From Sycon ciliatum (taxonomy: Eukaryota; Porifera; Calcarea; Leucosolenida; Sycettidae), in NCBI RefSeq assembly GCF_964019385.1, contig NC_088654.1:972601-1036600 (forward strand): DNA of 64,000 nt, written 5' to 3'. This document shows positions 23,040 to 34,744 of the stretch, one piece after another. The notes below the pieces were generated by a model that saw only the letters and a program-made list of their open reading frames with translations, had not been told where the DNA came from and did not search any database. Each line of letters starts with the position of its first letter. Position 1 is the stretch's first letter. The position numbers were made by a program, and so were the translations under genes.

Positions 23040-24160
23040 CTTCTTTCTTTTCCTCAATTTTTTTCTTTTTCAATAGATGACTTGCACAAAGATCCGAGCC
23101 GCGAATGAGACGGGGCAAGTGCACCCTGTGCACCCAGGCTACACTGCGGGCACCCTACACAGTCTGCAGTGTACTTTTTTGTCAGCGTGAATCAACCGTG
23201 CACGGCATGATCAGTACCGTCACTGTCTTCAGCAGCTCATGAGTCATGCATGTGCACTTGTAGGGCTAGTGGAAGTACACGAGTGTATATTATGTGAAGA
23301 GAAGCCAGGCGTCCAAACCAACCCAAAATACTCTTGCCCTATTCTTCGGTGAAACAGTTATAAAAAATTGTTTTACCAAACAACAGTGAGCATAGAAGCA
23401 ACCTCGATGCACCCAATAATATGGCATCCGGGAGCAGCAAGTGTTGCACGAGAATCTCAAGAACACGTCAAGTTCCATGCTACCCGCCGCCATCAAAAGA
23501 ACGAAGGATAACTGTGCTAGCCTAGTTCATATTCAATGCAACGCTAACGGTACGGGATATAGGAGCCTGTTGGGAAGGCGTGGGTGAGCTGTAAAATCTT
23601 GTACGGTTCGCACAGCACAACATACATGCAGCAGTTATTGTGACAGTTAACGTCGATGGACGAGAGTCATAAAGCACAGTCCATGGGGGTTGACGTTTCT
23701 GGGCTTCGTTTCCGAAAGAAAAGTTTTATTTCTTCTCAAATAAAGCAGAATCATGCTGGTTATACCAGTCTGTTATGAAGACAAGAAAGCAGCCATGGAC
23801 ATCGCGCCATTCTAAAGGAACGACAGGTAAAAGACAAAGCACTTCATCCGAAAACTCAAGGACTATCCATAAATCCAACAAAATGATAATCCTAGCCTGA
23901 TAATGTCCAACTCCGTCATGTGAGCCATTCAGTGGGTTATCATGGGAAGCATAATGTTCGAAATGCTGAAATTTGAACAGTTGCAGTTGTGTTCGTCGCC
24001 ACACAATGCCATCGCCAGTTCACATTCGAAATGTAGCCATTTTTACGCCTGTGTCCCTGTACACGGCATGGCAGGTTGAACAGACTCAACTCTTCCATCG
24101 CTTCCTGATCTGTATAGTAGTGCGGTTGCGTTCCCGTTCCTGACACTCACATCCGGCTCC
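23040..24160. other. Mostly unassigned; may include the rest of the DDE_Tnp_4-like transposase
   Basis: The minus frames 24146-23940 and 24004-23726 follow the transposase remnant directly, on the same strand, and may be its decayed C-terminal part. They carry no motif I can name. The stretch 23040-23720 shows nothing further. Confidence 0.35.
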
Positions 24161-24164
24161 GCTA

Positions 24165-24480
24165 ACCACCATCATGAGCACTCCAATGGTTCCCGCCGCT
24201 CCTTCCGCATCGTCCCAGCGCGCCCCGTCAAAATGTGAACTGCTATAGGCAACGGAGCCAATGTATGATGAAGGTGAATGCACTGTTTGATGATGCTCCA
24301 ACAAATCCTTTCACCGTTGTATGAAAATTTGTAAGAAGAGTAGTGACTCAACTGTAGGTCCAACGCAGAAGGTACCTCGCAGCGCAGTTCTGTTACGTCC
24401 ACTATAATGTGCACACCCAGCAGACTGTGATGTGTATCAGACACACTCTGGCATCATTTGTTCCACCTTCTCCCAGGAGG
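24165..24480 (-). pseudogene. DDE_Tnp_4-like transposase remnant (ISL2EU/Harbinger-related)
   Basis: The minus strand reads EQMMPECV, then (after a stop) HIIVDVTELRCEVPSALD with the first catalytic aspartate in the V-D-V-T-E context. SHYSSYK and, in the next frame, HTTVKGFVGASSNSAFTFI follow. The order MPE-(I/V)D.TE...RP/VPS...YK.H.T.KGLVG is the known core of the DDE_Tnp_4 superfamily. At least one stop and two frameshifts disable it. The remaining catalytic residues were not located. Confidence 0.6.
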
Positions 24481-25579
24481 AGATAAAACGTAGTTCAATC
24501 ATGCCTTCAGTACATGGGGTACCGTTGCCTCGTTGCAACTAAACAGGTATGCAAGTTACTTTCCCATGAGACCCAGCCAGAGTCGCATCGTCGTCATTAC
24601 CAGCTAATCACGGAGAGGTATAATGTGACTTTCCACCACTCCCTGATTCAATCATAGTTTGCGAGCCTGCGCCAAACTGCTTTCTCACTAGAGCCAGGCA
24701 TTGGATACATATGGCTTCAGTAAGGTTTACAATGCTATGTCTCTGGCCTAAGTCCAAGTCTAGATACAGCTGCTCAGAGTCAGGGCTGAGGAAATGTTCA
24801 TATCGGAACAAGTGAGACTTCAATAGTAGCTAGTACACATCAGGCCTGAGGACTTCGCAGCGTTTCTTCAGCACACTTGTTCTCTCCTTCAACTCAGATA
24901 CTACTTGAAGTACTACTAATGGCCATCTGGCTCTCACACTCAGTCCTTCCACCCTTCATTTTCGTGGTTTGGGCTTCCACTCGTGACTCGGCAGGTTCCT
25001 GGCCTCTCCGCAGTCTGTCCTCAGGAGAGGGTCGTTATGGAGCTAGTGCAGCCGAATAAAAGGGAATGGAGTTCTTTCTCAGACGTCCACAAACTTTCGT
25101 TGTGCTTGACTTCGCTTCCACTGCGTGTAAGTAGTCACACTTCAGGACCACGATGTGCTTGTTGCAGCCTACACTAATGATACTAAAATAATATTCCCTC
25201 ATTTTTCTGCCTCCCGGCCCACCGGCTCGACAAGGAACGTATGGTATGGGAGTCGCAGTTCCATCTCTTGTCTGCTAGTGCATTCAGGAGCGCAGCAGCG
25301 CTTCGGCATGACGATACAAGCCGAATCAAAACAACTCTACTCTCTAGCCAAAAAACTAGCTCAGTGTTCGTCGGGCAAAAAGCCAAACGGTCACGAACTC
25401 AAAACTAAAGGTGGGGAAGTCAGACTCAGGGTCAGAAGGTCCACTTGCCCCGTCTCCCCAAACAATCTTTGTGCAAGTCATCTATTGGAGAGAAAATTTC
25501 TAAGTTCCTTGAAAGTTGAAAAGTTACAACCTCTAAGTGGGTAATATAGCAAAGTATATACTCCAAGTTAAAGCGGTGA
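24481..25579. other. No supported gene
   Basis: Frames of 60-129 codons on both strands overlap each other and lack motifs. Part of this DNA may be the 5' portion of the transposase remnant just downstream on the minus strand, but that cannot be shown by eye. Confidence 0.35.
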
Positions 25580-25870
25580 ATATGGAGATATATGTTGGAC
25601 TCAGTAGAGCGTCCAGCCCCTATATGATGTCCAACCTCTATATAGAGTCCATTGGTCCAAAATCCACTGTACGGAGTCCAAACTTGGAACCAACTGTGAG
25701 CTCGAAGTTTAGATAAACATCACTCCCTGTATAGAGTCCAGCCAATTGACTTCACCCTATATAGAGTCCACTGGTCCAAAATCCACTGTACAGAGTCCAA
25801 ACTTTGAAATCAACTATAAAGAGTCTTAACGTGGACAACACCAGGCAATTAGGCATTCACTATACACAGT
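25580..25870. repeat. Diverged tandem copies of the TAGAGTCCA palindrome repeat
   Basis: Three related segments (from 25615, 25700 and 25745) share ATATAGAGTCC, TTGGTCCAAAATCCACTGTA and GAGTCCAAACTT. They are related to the palindrome at 12955-13390. Confidence 0.7.
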
Positions 25871-26157
25871 CCAATATTAAAACACACACACAGGCACCCC
25901 CACCCACACGGCAAGAAAACAATAAGAAAGAACCAGGAACCGGAAAGGGAATAGGCTCTGATGGAGAGCCAAGGATTTATTTACAGGACAGAAAAGAACA
26001 ATGAAAAGAGGCACAATTGATGCAGAGAATTGTTATTATTATGAAATGACCCAAAGGCAATATGCCTATCGAGGTGTTCGTTAGATTGAAAGAACAGTTC
26101 TAGTAGTACTAGTATGTACACAGATCATCACCGATAATACCGCTTGCGAGCGGGTCC

Positions 26158-29100
26158 TCAGTATGGCTCTGGACCCCTGTACCAGTCTTCTGGCACGGGG
26201 TCCAGAAACTGGTCGTGCCAAACGTGCACAGGGGAAACGTGACGAGGCCGCAGATGAGCCCCTGCGAAGGAAGCTTTGGCTCCACCATCATCGGCCTCAA
26301 CTTCATACAGGAGGAATCCTCCCTCCTGCATATCATGGCGAACGACAACACCTTCGCGCCACTGTGGGCGAAGGGCAGCCACACCTGCAGCACCGCCAAG
26401 ATTGGCAGCGCGGTAAAACCACACGGTTTCACCCACAGCATACTGGGCCTGCTCTGTCCGGCCCTCCGGGTTATTCGCCCATTGAAGTTCAACAGGATAG
26501 GACTCTGCGTCACCATACGCTTCATCTGAAAAGACACAAGAATTAAAGCGCAATTAAATAAAACATTGGTAAAAACTCATGAAATGCACACTTGTTAAAA
26601 AAAGAAGATACTCATTGTAGGTGAGATAGGTATTGACAAGGAAATCTGTTTAAAAATACATGGTGTGTCAAATAATAAATAAAGCAACCTACCTTGGTCA
26701 CACGAGGTTGGTGAGGTTGAAGAGGCAGCTGATACGGCTGTGGTAGGCGCATGTCGACCTACATGAATGAAGCAAGCGCAAGACACCATATTCAGGGTGG
26801 AAGTAGAAACGTTTTCTTAACAAAGGACAGAAATCAAGTAGCTACATTGCCAGTTCACACAAATCATATTGCCGTAATTCCATTTTCTGTACACGTACCA
26901 CACTCATAGGACTTATGTATGTACAAGCACATGTTAGATGGTGCTGCAAAAAATGAATAAAGCAACCTACCTTGGTCACACGAGGTTGCTGAGTCTGAAC
27001 ATGCAGCTGATATGGCTGTGCTAGGCACGTGTGGACCTACATGAATGGAGCAAGTGCAAGACACACGATTTCGAGTGGAAATAGAAACATTTGGCATACA
27101 AAAGTATAGAAATATGGTAACTACATTAGTGACAGTTCACAAAAATCATATTGTCGTAATTCAATTTTCTGTACACGTACCACACTCATATGAGTTTCCT
27201 GTGTTGATTGTTTGAGAATCCAAAGGCTCAAGATCCATGTCGTAATCTAAAAATACAGGAAACAAAAGAACCATCAATTCGTGAATAAGACAAATAAACT
27301 CAAACAGCTTGTAAACAAACAACATGACACTGGAAAAGCACAACGTCATCATAATCAGCGTTATTTTGTCAACTTACCAGCTGCCAGTTCAAAGTTAGGT
27401 GCACATGAGGTTGCACCTGCTGTGCTAAGGGCATTGCCACACACATCTGTACAGGGAGACAATAGTATAGTTAGTGATCGTAAACATAACACAATCACTC
27501 TCCAGGGACAATACACCCACATTTAATGATATCCACAAAAGTTCAATAATTATTAAAAGTAGAATAAAGATCTAGTCATTAGAGACATCACTGATTACTA
27601 TCAACGACCTCCAACCCAGGCTCACAGATGCTTGCAGCAGCGAGCGTACCTCCAAGGGCATGGGAGGCATCATAAGCTGGGCCCGTGATTCCAAGCACAT
27701 CACTGGATACACCTACAAGCCACCGCACAAAACACACAGCCCCAAAATTAAAAGAATGACTGAACACAACTGATCAGCCAGCATGCATGTACATGTACTT
27801 TCAACAAATACATGTTGAGAAAGCAGAGGATATATTGCTAATCAAGATTATGAAACTCACTGCTATCGTCAACATCAGAGTCACCGTCAATATCAAGGTG
27901 AGCCTCATCCAGATACTGGCGTTCATCTTCAGTCAGCTGTGTGCGAGAAGGCTCAACAAAGATGCTGAAGTTGGGCCTTCTCAAGTACACCTCAATGGGG
28001 CACTTTCCCTTGAGAGATCGATGGACCCTGGAGTTACAGACAAAAATTAGGCGGACAGAATTAGCTCAACTCAAGTTTCATGCTCCAAAGCGTTCATCAT
28101 GAGACCGGAACTATTCTACGGATTACACGGTCTTGTTCACCTGACGCACAGACTCAGCTACTTGAAAGTAGTAAGTGTAGAGATGGTACCTGCAATTGTA
28201 GGTGAAGTAAAAGTACTCCAGACGAGAGGGCCAATCGGGTTCCTTCTGGAGGTCCCGGCGGAGAAAATTGGCTAGCGTCTGATTAAGACGCTCGACACGA
28301 CCTTGTGATTGCGGATGGTACGGCCGTCCATTAATCTTCAGTGCACGCATTTCGTCCATGACAGCTGCTAGACTAGAGTTATTAAACTCTCTGCCATTGT
28401 CAGTCTGCAATATACGAGGTGCACCATACCTATGAGCAATACACACACACACGCACACACACGCACGCACACGCACACACACACACACACACACACAAAC
28501 ACCCATGTACACATACACGCACGCATACACAGGAATCCAGAGTTATTGTAAGTTATCACCCATCATGCCACCTAACACACAAAAGGACATGGGGTGCAAT
28601 GAATAACGAGTCAATTAGCACAACGTAAGTAAACACTAAATGAAATACAACAGACAATTTTAAATACATAAAAGGCAAGCTCACCTGTACATACAGCTGA
28701 CAATAACATTGCAGACGTCCTTAGCGCTCTTGCTCTTGATAGGGCCACCCATAGCAAACCTAAATTTTACACAAATTGAAATCAATCACATGGAAAGGCA
28801 TAGAAATCACTTTTTCAAATTGATATGGCAATTCATTTTCAGTTAACTTAAAACAAGCATTGCACGTCCTATCCACATTACATTGTGTTGACACTGTAGA
28901 GACAAGTTGCACTGTGAGCTACTCACCTGGAGAAGCAGTCCACCACATTGCAGCAGTACTCGTAACCCCGTACACTCGGCAGCTTCTTCAAGTCCATTTG
29001 CCACCTACTGTTGGGGTAGTTAGCCAAGATGCTGCGCCGTGTGAGGGTGGTTTTCGGTAGAGGTGCCTGTCGATGGCAAGCAGTGCAGTTGACGTTTGTC

Positions 29101-29982
29101 TTAAATAATGCTAAAACTGTGTCACGCACAACTGCATATAAAAAAAACACACATAAACATATGGCAAACCAATGAATACATGAGCAGATATATGGCAATA
29201 ATTAGCTCTTTTATGCCACATAACAGCAATTAAAAAAACATGCACAACATCGCTGACTACACTATAGAGTGAGCTTCAGAATAAACTAACCTGGATAATA
29301 GTTAGCCCGCAGCGTGTTGTAACAGGCCTCCTCCTGGCGATGGTCGTGCTCGTGCTCACTGATGATGAGGTCAATAAGCGACTGGCGAGTGACACAACTG
29401 CAAGCGATCAAGGACATGACCATTAAAAACTAGACTATGACATTGTATTGTATTCCTAATTTGGATGTGATCTCCCATATTTTTGTAAACTCATGAAGAA
29501 TTCACATTCACCCAGCTATCTAAACGTGCGTTTTCGAGTTCCTATTATGTACAGTACCACGGAAAAAGGTTATCAAAGGATCCTGACATGTGAAAGGTGA
29601 CCACGCAGGTTCATGGACGTACTAAAATTCAAACTGTAAAATGTACAATAAATGTACCAAATAATTATAGAATCAAATTAATATTGACTTACCGACGATG
29701 GATCTCTGTGAGCTCCGTGGACTTGTGGAATAGGCAGTCTTCCTCCAAGTCAAACAAGAAAGTCTCGTAGTACCTCTGTACTGTGGAGATTGACACTGTC
29801 GTCGATTGTTCTGCCAGATGACTTGCGATTTAACGTTTCCCCCACTTCGGGTTCTCTGCCTTCAGCTTGCAGACTTTCTTTATTTCGTCGAAGGACGACC
29901 AAAAACTCTCGGCGTTTCTGTCCTTCGTCTTGGACACCGCTCGCTTTTTAGTTCCAATGCGGATTCCTCCATCCTCCGCCAT
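26158..29982 (-). CDS. 13-exon DD35E integrase gene (Ginger/gypsy-integrase-like), one in-frame stop
   Basis: Thirteen minus-strand exons join in frame into 609 codons: 29982-29693, 29397-29291, 29131-28927, 28759-28685, 28429-28190, 28027-27861, 27712-27650, 27446-27378, 27246-27181, 27036-26971, 26943-26899, 26758-26693, 26525-26158. All introns are GT-AG. The second intron and introns 6-12 are phase 1; the others are phase 2. Residues 98-151 form an HHCC zinc finger (H112, H116, C148, C151). The catalytic core has D179 (in WQMDL), D236 (in LQTDNG) and E272 (in GRVERLNQ), exactly D-35-E. Exon 13 has an SH3-like integrase C-terminal stretch (VGETVWFYR...WREGVVV). An acidic, serine-rich linker lies between. 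Codon 51 is TAA (29832-29830), the only lesion. I infer a Ginger-type transposase or a domesticated integrase; no TIRs were found. The start at 29982 is the first ATG in frame. Confidence 0.85.
26693..27246 (-). repeat. Intragenic duplication of an exon pair in the integrase gene
   Basis: Exons 9-10 and exons 11-12 are related pairs. The first member of each ends in SYECG before a GTACGTGTAC donor, and the second (66 bp each) shares the pattern HxPxTAxSAA...TSCDQ. Their acceptors and the intervening intron also match. The duplicated unit is about 290 bp. Confidence 0.85.
28440..28510. repeat. CA/CACG microsatellite in an integrase-gene intron
   Basis: ACACAC/GCACAC tract of about 60 bp immediately upstream (minus sense) of the acceptor of exon 5. 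It makes a long TG-rich polypyrimidine-like region on the transcribed strand. Confidence 0.9.
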
Positions 29983-30351
29983 GGTGTAGACGTAAATGGA
30001 AAGAAATCATATCAATTTTTGGACAAGCACGCCCTTATCTGGAGCTCTCATCTTGGTCAAGCTCAATGGTTTGTACACAGTATACAGTTCTTCTTTGACT
30101 GAAGTCCATATGGGACGCACTGCGCGAGAGGCCACATGGCCCACCAATGTTTGAAAAGGTGTAGAGACCAGAAAGTCGTAAAATCCCGTTTTTGACAACA
30201 CCCTGCTACAGACAGTACGTGCACTCGTCGCCAACAAAGGAGTAGACAGATCGATATTTGGACAAGTAGATCTATGGCCTTGGAGCTTCCCATGGCCCAC
30301 TTGGTCCAGTTCATGGGACGCATTGCGCGAGAGGCCACATGGCCCACCAAT
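29983..30351. other. Upstream region of the integrase gene with a 40-bp direct duplication
   Basis: TGGGACGCACTGCGCGAGAGG at 30112 recurs as TGGGACGCATTGCGCGAGAGG at 30313, each followed by CCACATGGCCCACCAAT. The second copy abuts the inner end of the right inverted arm. No TATA box or terminal inverted repeat could be supported. Confidence 0.5.
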
Positions 30352-30545
30352 ACCTTCAACCTTCCAAGTTGGAAGGATGTCGGTTAGCGCTACGGAGATG
30401 TGTTTAAGCTTGGTGTCAGGACGTTGAATGTCTCAGTACTCTGTCAGTTTTGTGCCTAGTTATTGCACTTTCTGACTGTATATAGTATCCAGTTGCAGTG
30501 ATGGAGAGTTACTCGTATCCATATGTCCTTTACATTTCTAAAGAG

Positions 30546-30840
30546 AAAGGTGTTCGAAATAACATCAAGATACAAATGCAATAAAACCACTAGAGGAAAC
30601 GCAAAAAGGCAACAACATTACGTTACCAAAGGTGAGAAGGCACTGAACGAAGTGTCAACTTCAGTGCAACAACGTGCTCGTACTGCTTGCACAAAACAGA
30701 CTTATGAATACGTATACAAACTGCCTCAAGGACTTTCAACTGTTGGACATAATTATGTCAAACAAGTAACGATGTATGCGGCCTTCATCCTATTCATAGC
30801 TATGATTAAATTAAAATTATTATCTCCACGTAGATTATTT
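30546..30840 (-). pseudogene. Penelope-like element 3' fragment (right arm)
   Basis: Mirror of 20078-20395. The C-terminal LEAVCIRIHK block lies on the minus strand here. The 107-codon plus frame over the same DNA is antisense and not meaningful. Confidence 0.6.
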
Positions 30841-31000
30841 GAATAAAGCTTTCTTTCTCTAAAGCTATATTCACTCTTTTTTAGAGAAAGAAAGCCATAT
30901 GCACTCCTTTTTGCTCTTGAGCTTGCGCATGGAGAGTTATAAATATATTATAACAAGGGACCTCGTGTATATCGAGAATTATACCTCACTCCATATAAAC

Positions 31001-31408
31001 TAGGGCTCAAACGATTAGTCCGATTAACCGGTTGCAGACCGGTTACGAAGAATTAACGGTTAACCGATAAAGATAACGGTTACGCAGTAACTTTTCAGTC
31101 AATGTTTCAAGTATCAGGTCGTTGCAAAGTGTGCACTTTCGCGGGCTGTCGCACGCGTACGCAATTTCTGGGCTGTCAACTCGGTCATATCTGGTCTCTT
31201 GGTGTGAGAGTATGTATGAATGAGCATGCAAGAGAATGTACAAGTGTGCGTTGTACTGAATAGTTTACATTTTTTGAATGAGTATAGTCAAATATACGGT
31301 TAAAAACGAGTCCGCAGGATTGCCGTGGCTTATAGGTTATAACCGGTTAACCGACCGTTAGCTTAGCAGTTAACCGTCAGGGGTAAAACCGTGACCGTTT
31401 GAGCCCTA
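31001..31408. mobile_element. hAT-type MITE with 8-bp TSD (right arm)
   Basis: A 408-bp element with TIRs TAGGGCTCAAACG / CGTTTGAGCCCTA, flanked by ATATAAAC at 30993-31000 and 31409-31416. On both sides lie copies of the GAGCTTGCGCATGGAGAG repeat (30918-30940 and 31616-31640), so it sits inside or between members of another repeat. Confidence 0.9.
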
Positions 31409-32035
31409 ATATAAACCCACACTCATATACCAGATCTCCCATGAAGTTTATAAATTACCATATAAACTGTTCAATATACACCACTAAGGAGGTGTATACA
31501 CCACTAAGGTGCTTTCGTTCTCTAAAAAGGAGTGAATATAGCCTTCTTTCTCTAAAAAGGAGTGAATAATTATAGCTTTCTTTCCCTAAAGCTATATTCA
31601 CTCCTTTTTGCCCTTGAGCTTGCGCATGGAGAGGTATAAATATATTACAACAAGGGACCTCGTGTATATGTGTAGATCATAGACCGGTTAGGAGGTCTAC
31701 AATCTATTGATCGTGTTCTCCACGCAATAGTTTCTCTTCATATACGACATATCCTTGTAATTCTAGTATTATGCTTTAGCCTATACCGCATTGTACTGCA
31801 TTGCAGGATCAAGGTCATTGTTTTTTATTATTATTATTATTAAACTCAATCTCGTAGCATGTGCACGCATTGCCGCTTTTGCACATGTGCTGATAGACGC
31901 AAAGGACATGGATACAGTCAGCAAACCCGACTTCTGGCCGTCAAACGTCTCTGCCCGACCCTGGAAATTTAAATCCGATGATGATCGCACTTTAGGCAGT
32001 GTAGACCAGCGTCGCTACTCAACAGACGAGAAACA

Positions 32036-34210
32036 ATGAGTTTAACACTCAACCCATTGGCTCCACCTTTCCGTCTTGCACCCACAACCACGCACACAAC
32101 TTCACACGCAAATGCTGATCTATTCGACTATACTGTAGCCACAATAAATGCTCGCTCCATAAATAACAAACTGGCCGATCTCGCGGATTTTCTTATGACA
32201 TACAACCCCCTAGTTGTCTGTCTCACAGAAACATGGCTATCCGCAAGCCAGCCTCTCACAGTTCCTGGCTATGACTGTTACCGCAGGGACCGGCCAACAC
32301 AGGAAAACCGGCACAACAGGAATGATTTCCGGGGCTACGGTGGGGTGGCTATTTTAGTCCGCACTGGAATATTTATTAAAGTCCGTCACCGGACTGACCT
32401 GCACCTTCCCGATCTGGAGGCAGCGTGGGTTGAATTTACCCTATCTTCCAACTCTCAGCTCACCAAACTCTATTTAGGACCGGTGTATAGGCTGCCATCA
32501 TTGACACACCGCCAAACCGATAATTTCCTTACTCAATTTCAATCCATCTTGCAACGCTTATCTATGCCCGATTCCATGCTTCTCGTCTCTGGGGACTTCA
32601 ACGCTCGTTGCTCGGAATGGTATGGATCGACCACAGATGCGGTTGGTCATCAACTGCTTTGTCTGCTTCAAATGCTCTCCCTATCACAGCTCGTTACCTT
32701 TCCCACGCATTACTCCCAACACAGTGGTCATGCCAGTGCGTTAGACCTGGTTATAACCAACCACCCACTACTTCTTTCTAACCTCTCAACTGCCGCACCG
32801 CTGGGTACCTCCGACCACGACATTGTCCCCGCCAGACTCCAATTACAAGGTCAGCGAGACACACGAAGTGTTGCCATCCCAGACAAACCAAGTCAGTTCA
32901 ACTTTTCTTCATTCGATACATCCCTCAGAGCCTACGAAGAGTGGTCCCTCGTTGGCCAGTGCTTATCGACTATCGATTGGTTCAGCGAGCTCCAAATTCC
33001 TCTTGGTAACCCATCCCATTCAGTGGACTTACTTAACCATATACTGATGAACATAATATCGTCGAACGTTCCTATGCGCTGCATCCGACAGCCATCCAAT
33101 CGCCCACAATTTTCCCAACCTCCCTGGCTGACACCAGCCCTGCGAGCTCAGATCAAACGCAAGCGTGATGCATTCAGTCCGTACAAAAAATTCCCAACAC
33201 CCGCAAATCAGGCCAGATACAAGACAGAACGGAACAACACCCGCCTTCTCTCCCGCTCAGAGCACCGTGCTTACGCTAACTCCCTTACACTGCACTCACA
33301 TGCCACAACGCCAACATCACGGCCAACGCTACATACCGTTATCCGATCATTACGTTCACCACCCAGCCAGCGACAGCCCACTAAGCAACTAACTGTTCAG
33401 GATGAAACGTTTACGTCACCTTCTGACATTGCAAATGTTTTCAACAAGCAGTTCGTAGCATTTGGCACCTCCAACAATCCAGAGTGGACTATCCCGCCCA
33501 TTGCTGATGCTGATAGCACCTCCTTCTTCACAGACATTAGAACAACTCCTACCAGCGTTGCCAAGTACATCAAACGCCTCAAGCTGCGCAAGGCAGCTGG
33601 CCTGGATGGTATCACAAACGAACTACTAAAGATCCTTGGTCCGTCAATCTGCGATCCACTGAGTTTAATTTTTAATCTGTCCTTCTCATCTCGTGTTTTT
33701 CCATCTGTCTGGAAACGCTCCGTTGTTGTCCCCATTTACAAAAATAAGGGCAGCAAATCCGATCCAACAAATTACCGTCCTATATCCCTCCTTTCTGCAA
33801 TATCTAAACTGTGTGAGCGCGTCATGTACGACCAATTGTATGCCCATGTAAATCCTCTACTATCTCCAGCCCAGTCTGGATTCCGCAAAGGAGATTCTAC
33901 CGCGTGGCAACTTGCACGCTTTACTCAGAACCTGTTGAAACGCAGACATCAGCACAACTTTAGCCTAGTTTGTTTCTTCGACCTATCAAAGGCCTTTAAT
34001 ACAGTGTGGCACCGTGGTTTGTTGGCCAAAGTCGCCTCCTTTAACATCGGTGGCAATGTTCTGCGGTGGCTCGAAAGCTACCTATCCTTCCGGATCCAAC
34101 AGGTCAGGGTGTCAGGCTCGCTGTCCCAAACGCTCGAAGTATGTTCCGGTGTGCCACAGGGCTCAATACTTGGGCCTCTTCTCTTCTTGCTCTATGTAAA
34201 TGACTTTTAA
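32036..34210 (+). CDS. LINE ORF2 N-terminal 724 codons (endonuclease + RT up to motif B)
   Basis: The longest intact frame of the LINE. Endonuclease motifs fall roughly at residues 35-270 and RT motifs at roughly 510-724. The frame ends at TAA (34208-34210) right after LLFLLYVNDF, so the product would lack the catalytic YADD and the thumb. In an intact relative it would nick target DNA and prime reverse transcription. As it stands it could supply endonuclease at most. Confidence 0.85.
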   Translation: MSLTLNPLAPPFRLAPTTTHTTSHANADLFDYTVATINARSINNKLADLADFLMTYNPLVVCLTETWLSASQPLTVPGYDCYRRDRPTQENRHNRNDFRGYGGVAILVRTGIFIKVRHRTDLHLPDLEAAWVEFTLSSNSQLTKLYLGPVYRLPSLTHRQTDNFLTQFQSILQRLSMPDSMLLVSGDFNARCSEWYGSTTDAVGHQLLCLLQMLSLSQLVTFPTHYSQHSGHASALDLVITNHPLLLSNLSTAAPLGTSDHDIVPARLQLQGQRDTRSVAIPDKPSQFNFSSFDTSLRAYEEWSLVGQCLSTIDWFSELQIPLGNPSHSVDLLNHILMNIISSNVPMRCIRQPSNRPQFSQPPWLTPALRAQIKRKRDAFSPYKKFPTPANQARYKTERNNTRLLSRSEHRAYANSLTLHSHATTPTSRPTLHTVIRSLRSPPSQRQPTKQLTVQDETFTSPSDIANVFNKQFVAFGTSNNPEWTIPPIADADSTSFFTDIRTTPTSVAKYIKRLKLRKAAGLDGITNELLKILGPSICDPLSLIFNLSFSSRVFPSVWKRSVVVPIYKNKGSKSDPTNYRPISLLSAISKLCERVMYDQLYAHVNPLLSPAQSGFRKGDSTAWQLARFTQNLLKRRHQHNFSLVCFFDLSKAFNTVWHRGLLAKVASFNIGGNVLRWLESYLSFRIQQVRVSGSLSQTLEVCSGVPQGSILGPLLFLLYVNDF

Positions 34211-34744
34211 AACTCGCGTTCCAAATACCTCCCTGTACGCCGATGATACTACCCTTGTGGCATCTAAACTTGCCCTGCCCATGGCGTGTAATTCTTTGCA
34301 GTCGGAAATTTGCTCAGTGGTTGAATGGATGCATCTCTGGAAACTTCGACCGAATGCTGGATAGACTGTCATATTGTGCATTCCACCTCAACCGCGTTCC
34401 GATCTTTCCTACATGGACCAGTACCTATTCCACTTCCCTGACGACCGGACGCCCATCCCAACTGTTAGCCACCACAAACACCTTGGAGTCATCTTTGACT
34501 CAGGCCCACCATCTGGAGTATCTCGAGCACCAAACAAGTTCCACTGTTGGTCTTCTATACAGTCACATGAGCCATTTACCACTAGTATGTCGTCGGGCTT
34601 TCTACGCCTCCTATATCTTACCCATCATTTTATACTGTAGCATTGTGTGGTGCAGTGTTGGAGCAGAAATGCTTCCGCGGCTTGAAATAATGCATCGCAG
34701 GATTTTGAGAGCGATATTTCGCTTACCACTTGACACCCCATTAA

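Noticed and set aside
26109-26546. Plus-strand and alternative minus frames of 104-142 codons opposite integrase exon 13
   Set aside because: Antisense or out-of-frame shadows of an exon that joins in phase with twelve others.
28368-28628. Frames through the CA repeat near 28440-28510
   Set aside because: Microsatellite translation; the real coding sequence here is exon 5 of the integrase gene, starting at 28429 on minus.
30523-30846. 107-codon protein present in both large arms (30523-30846 plus, 20395-20072 minus)
   Set aside because: It is antisense to the Penelope-like C-terminal block and has no motif of its own.
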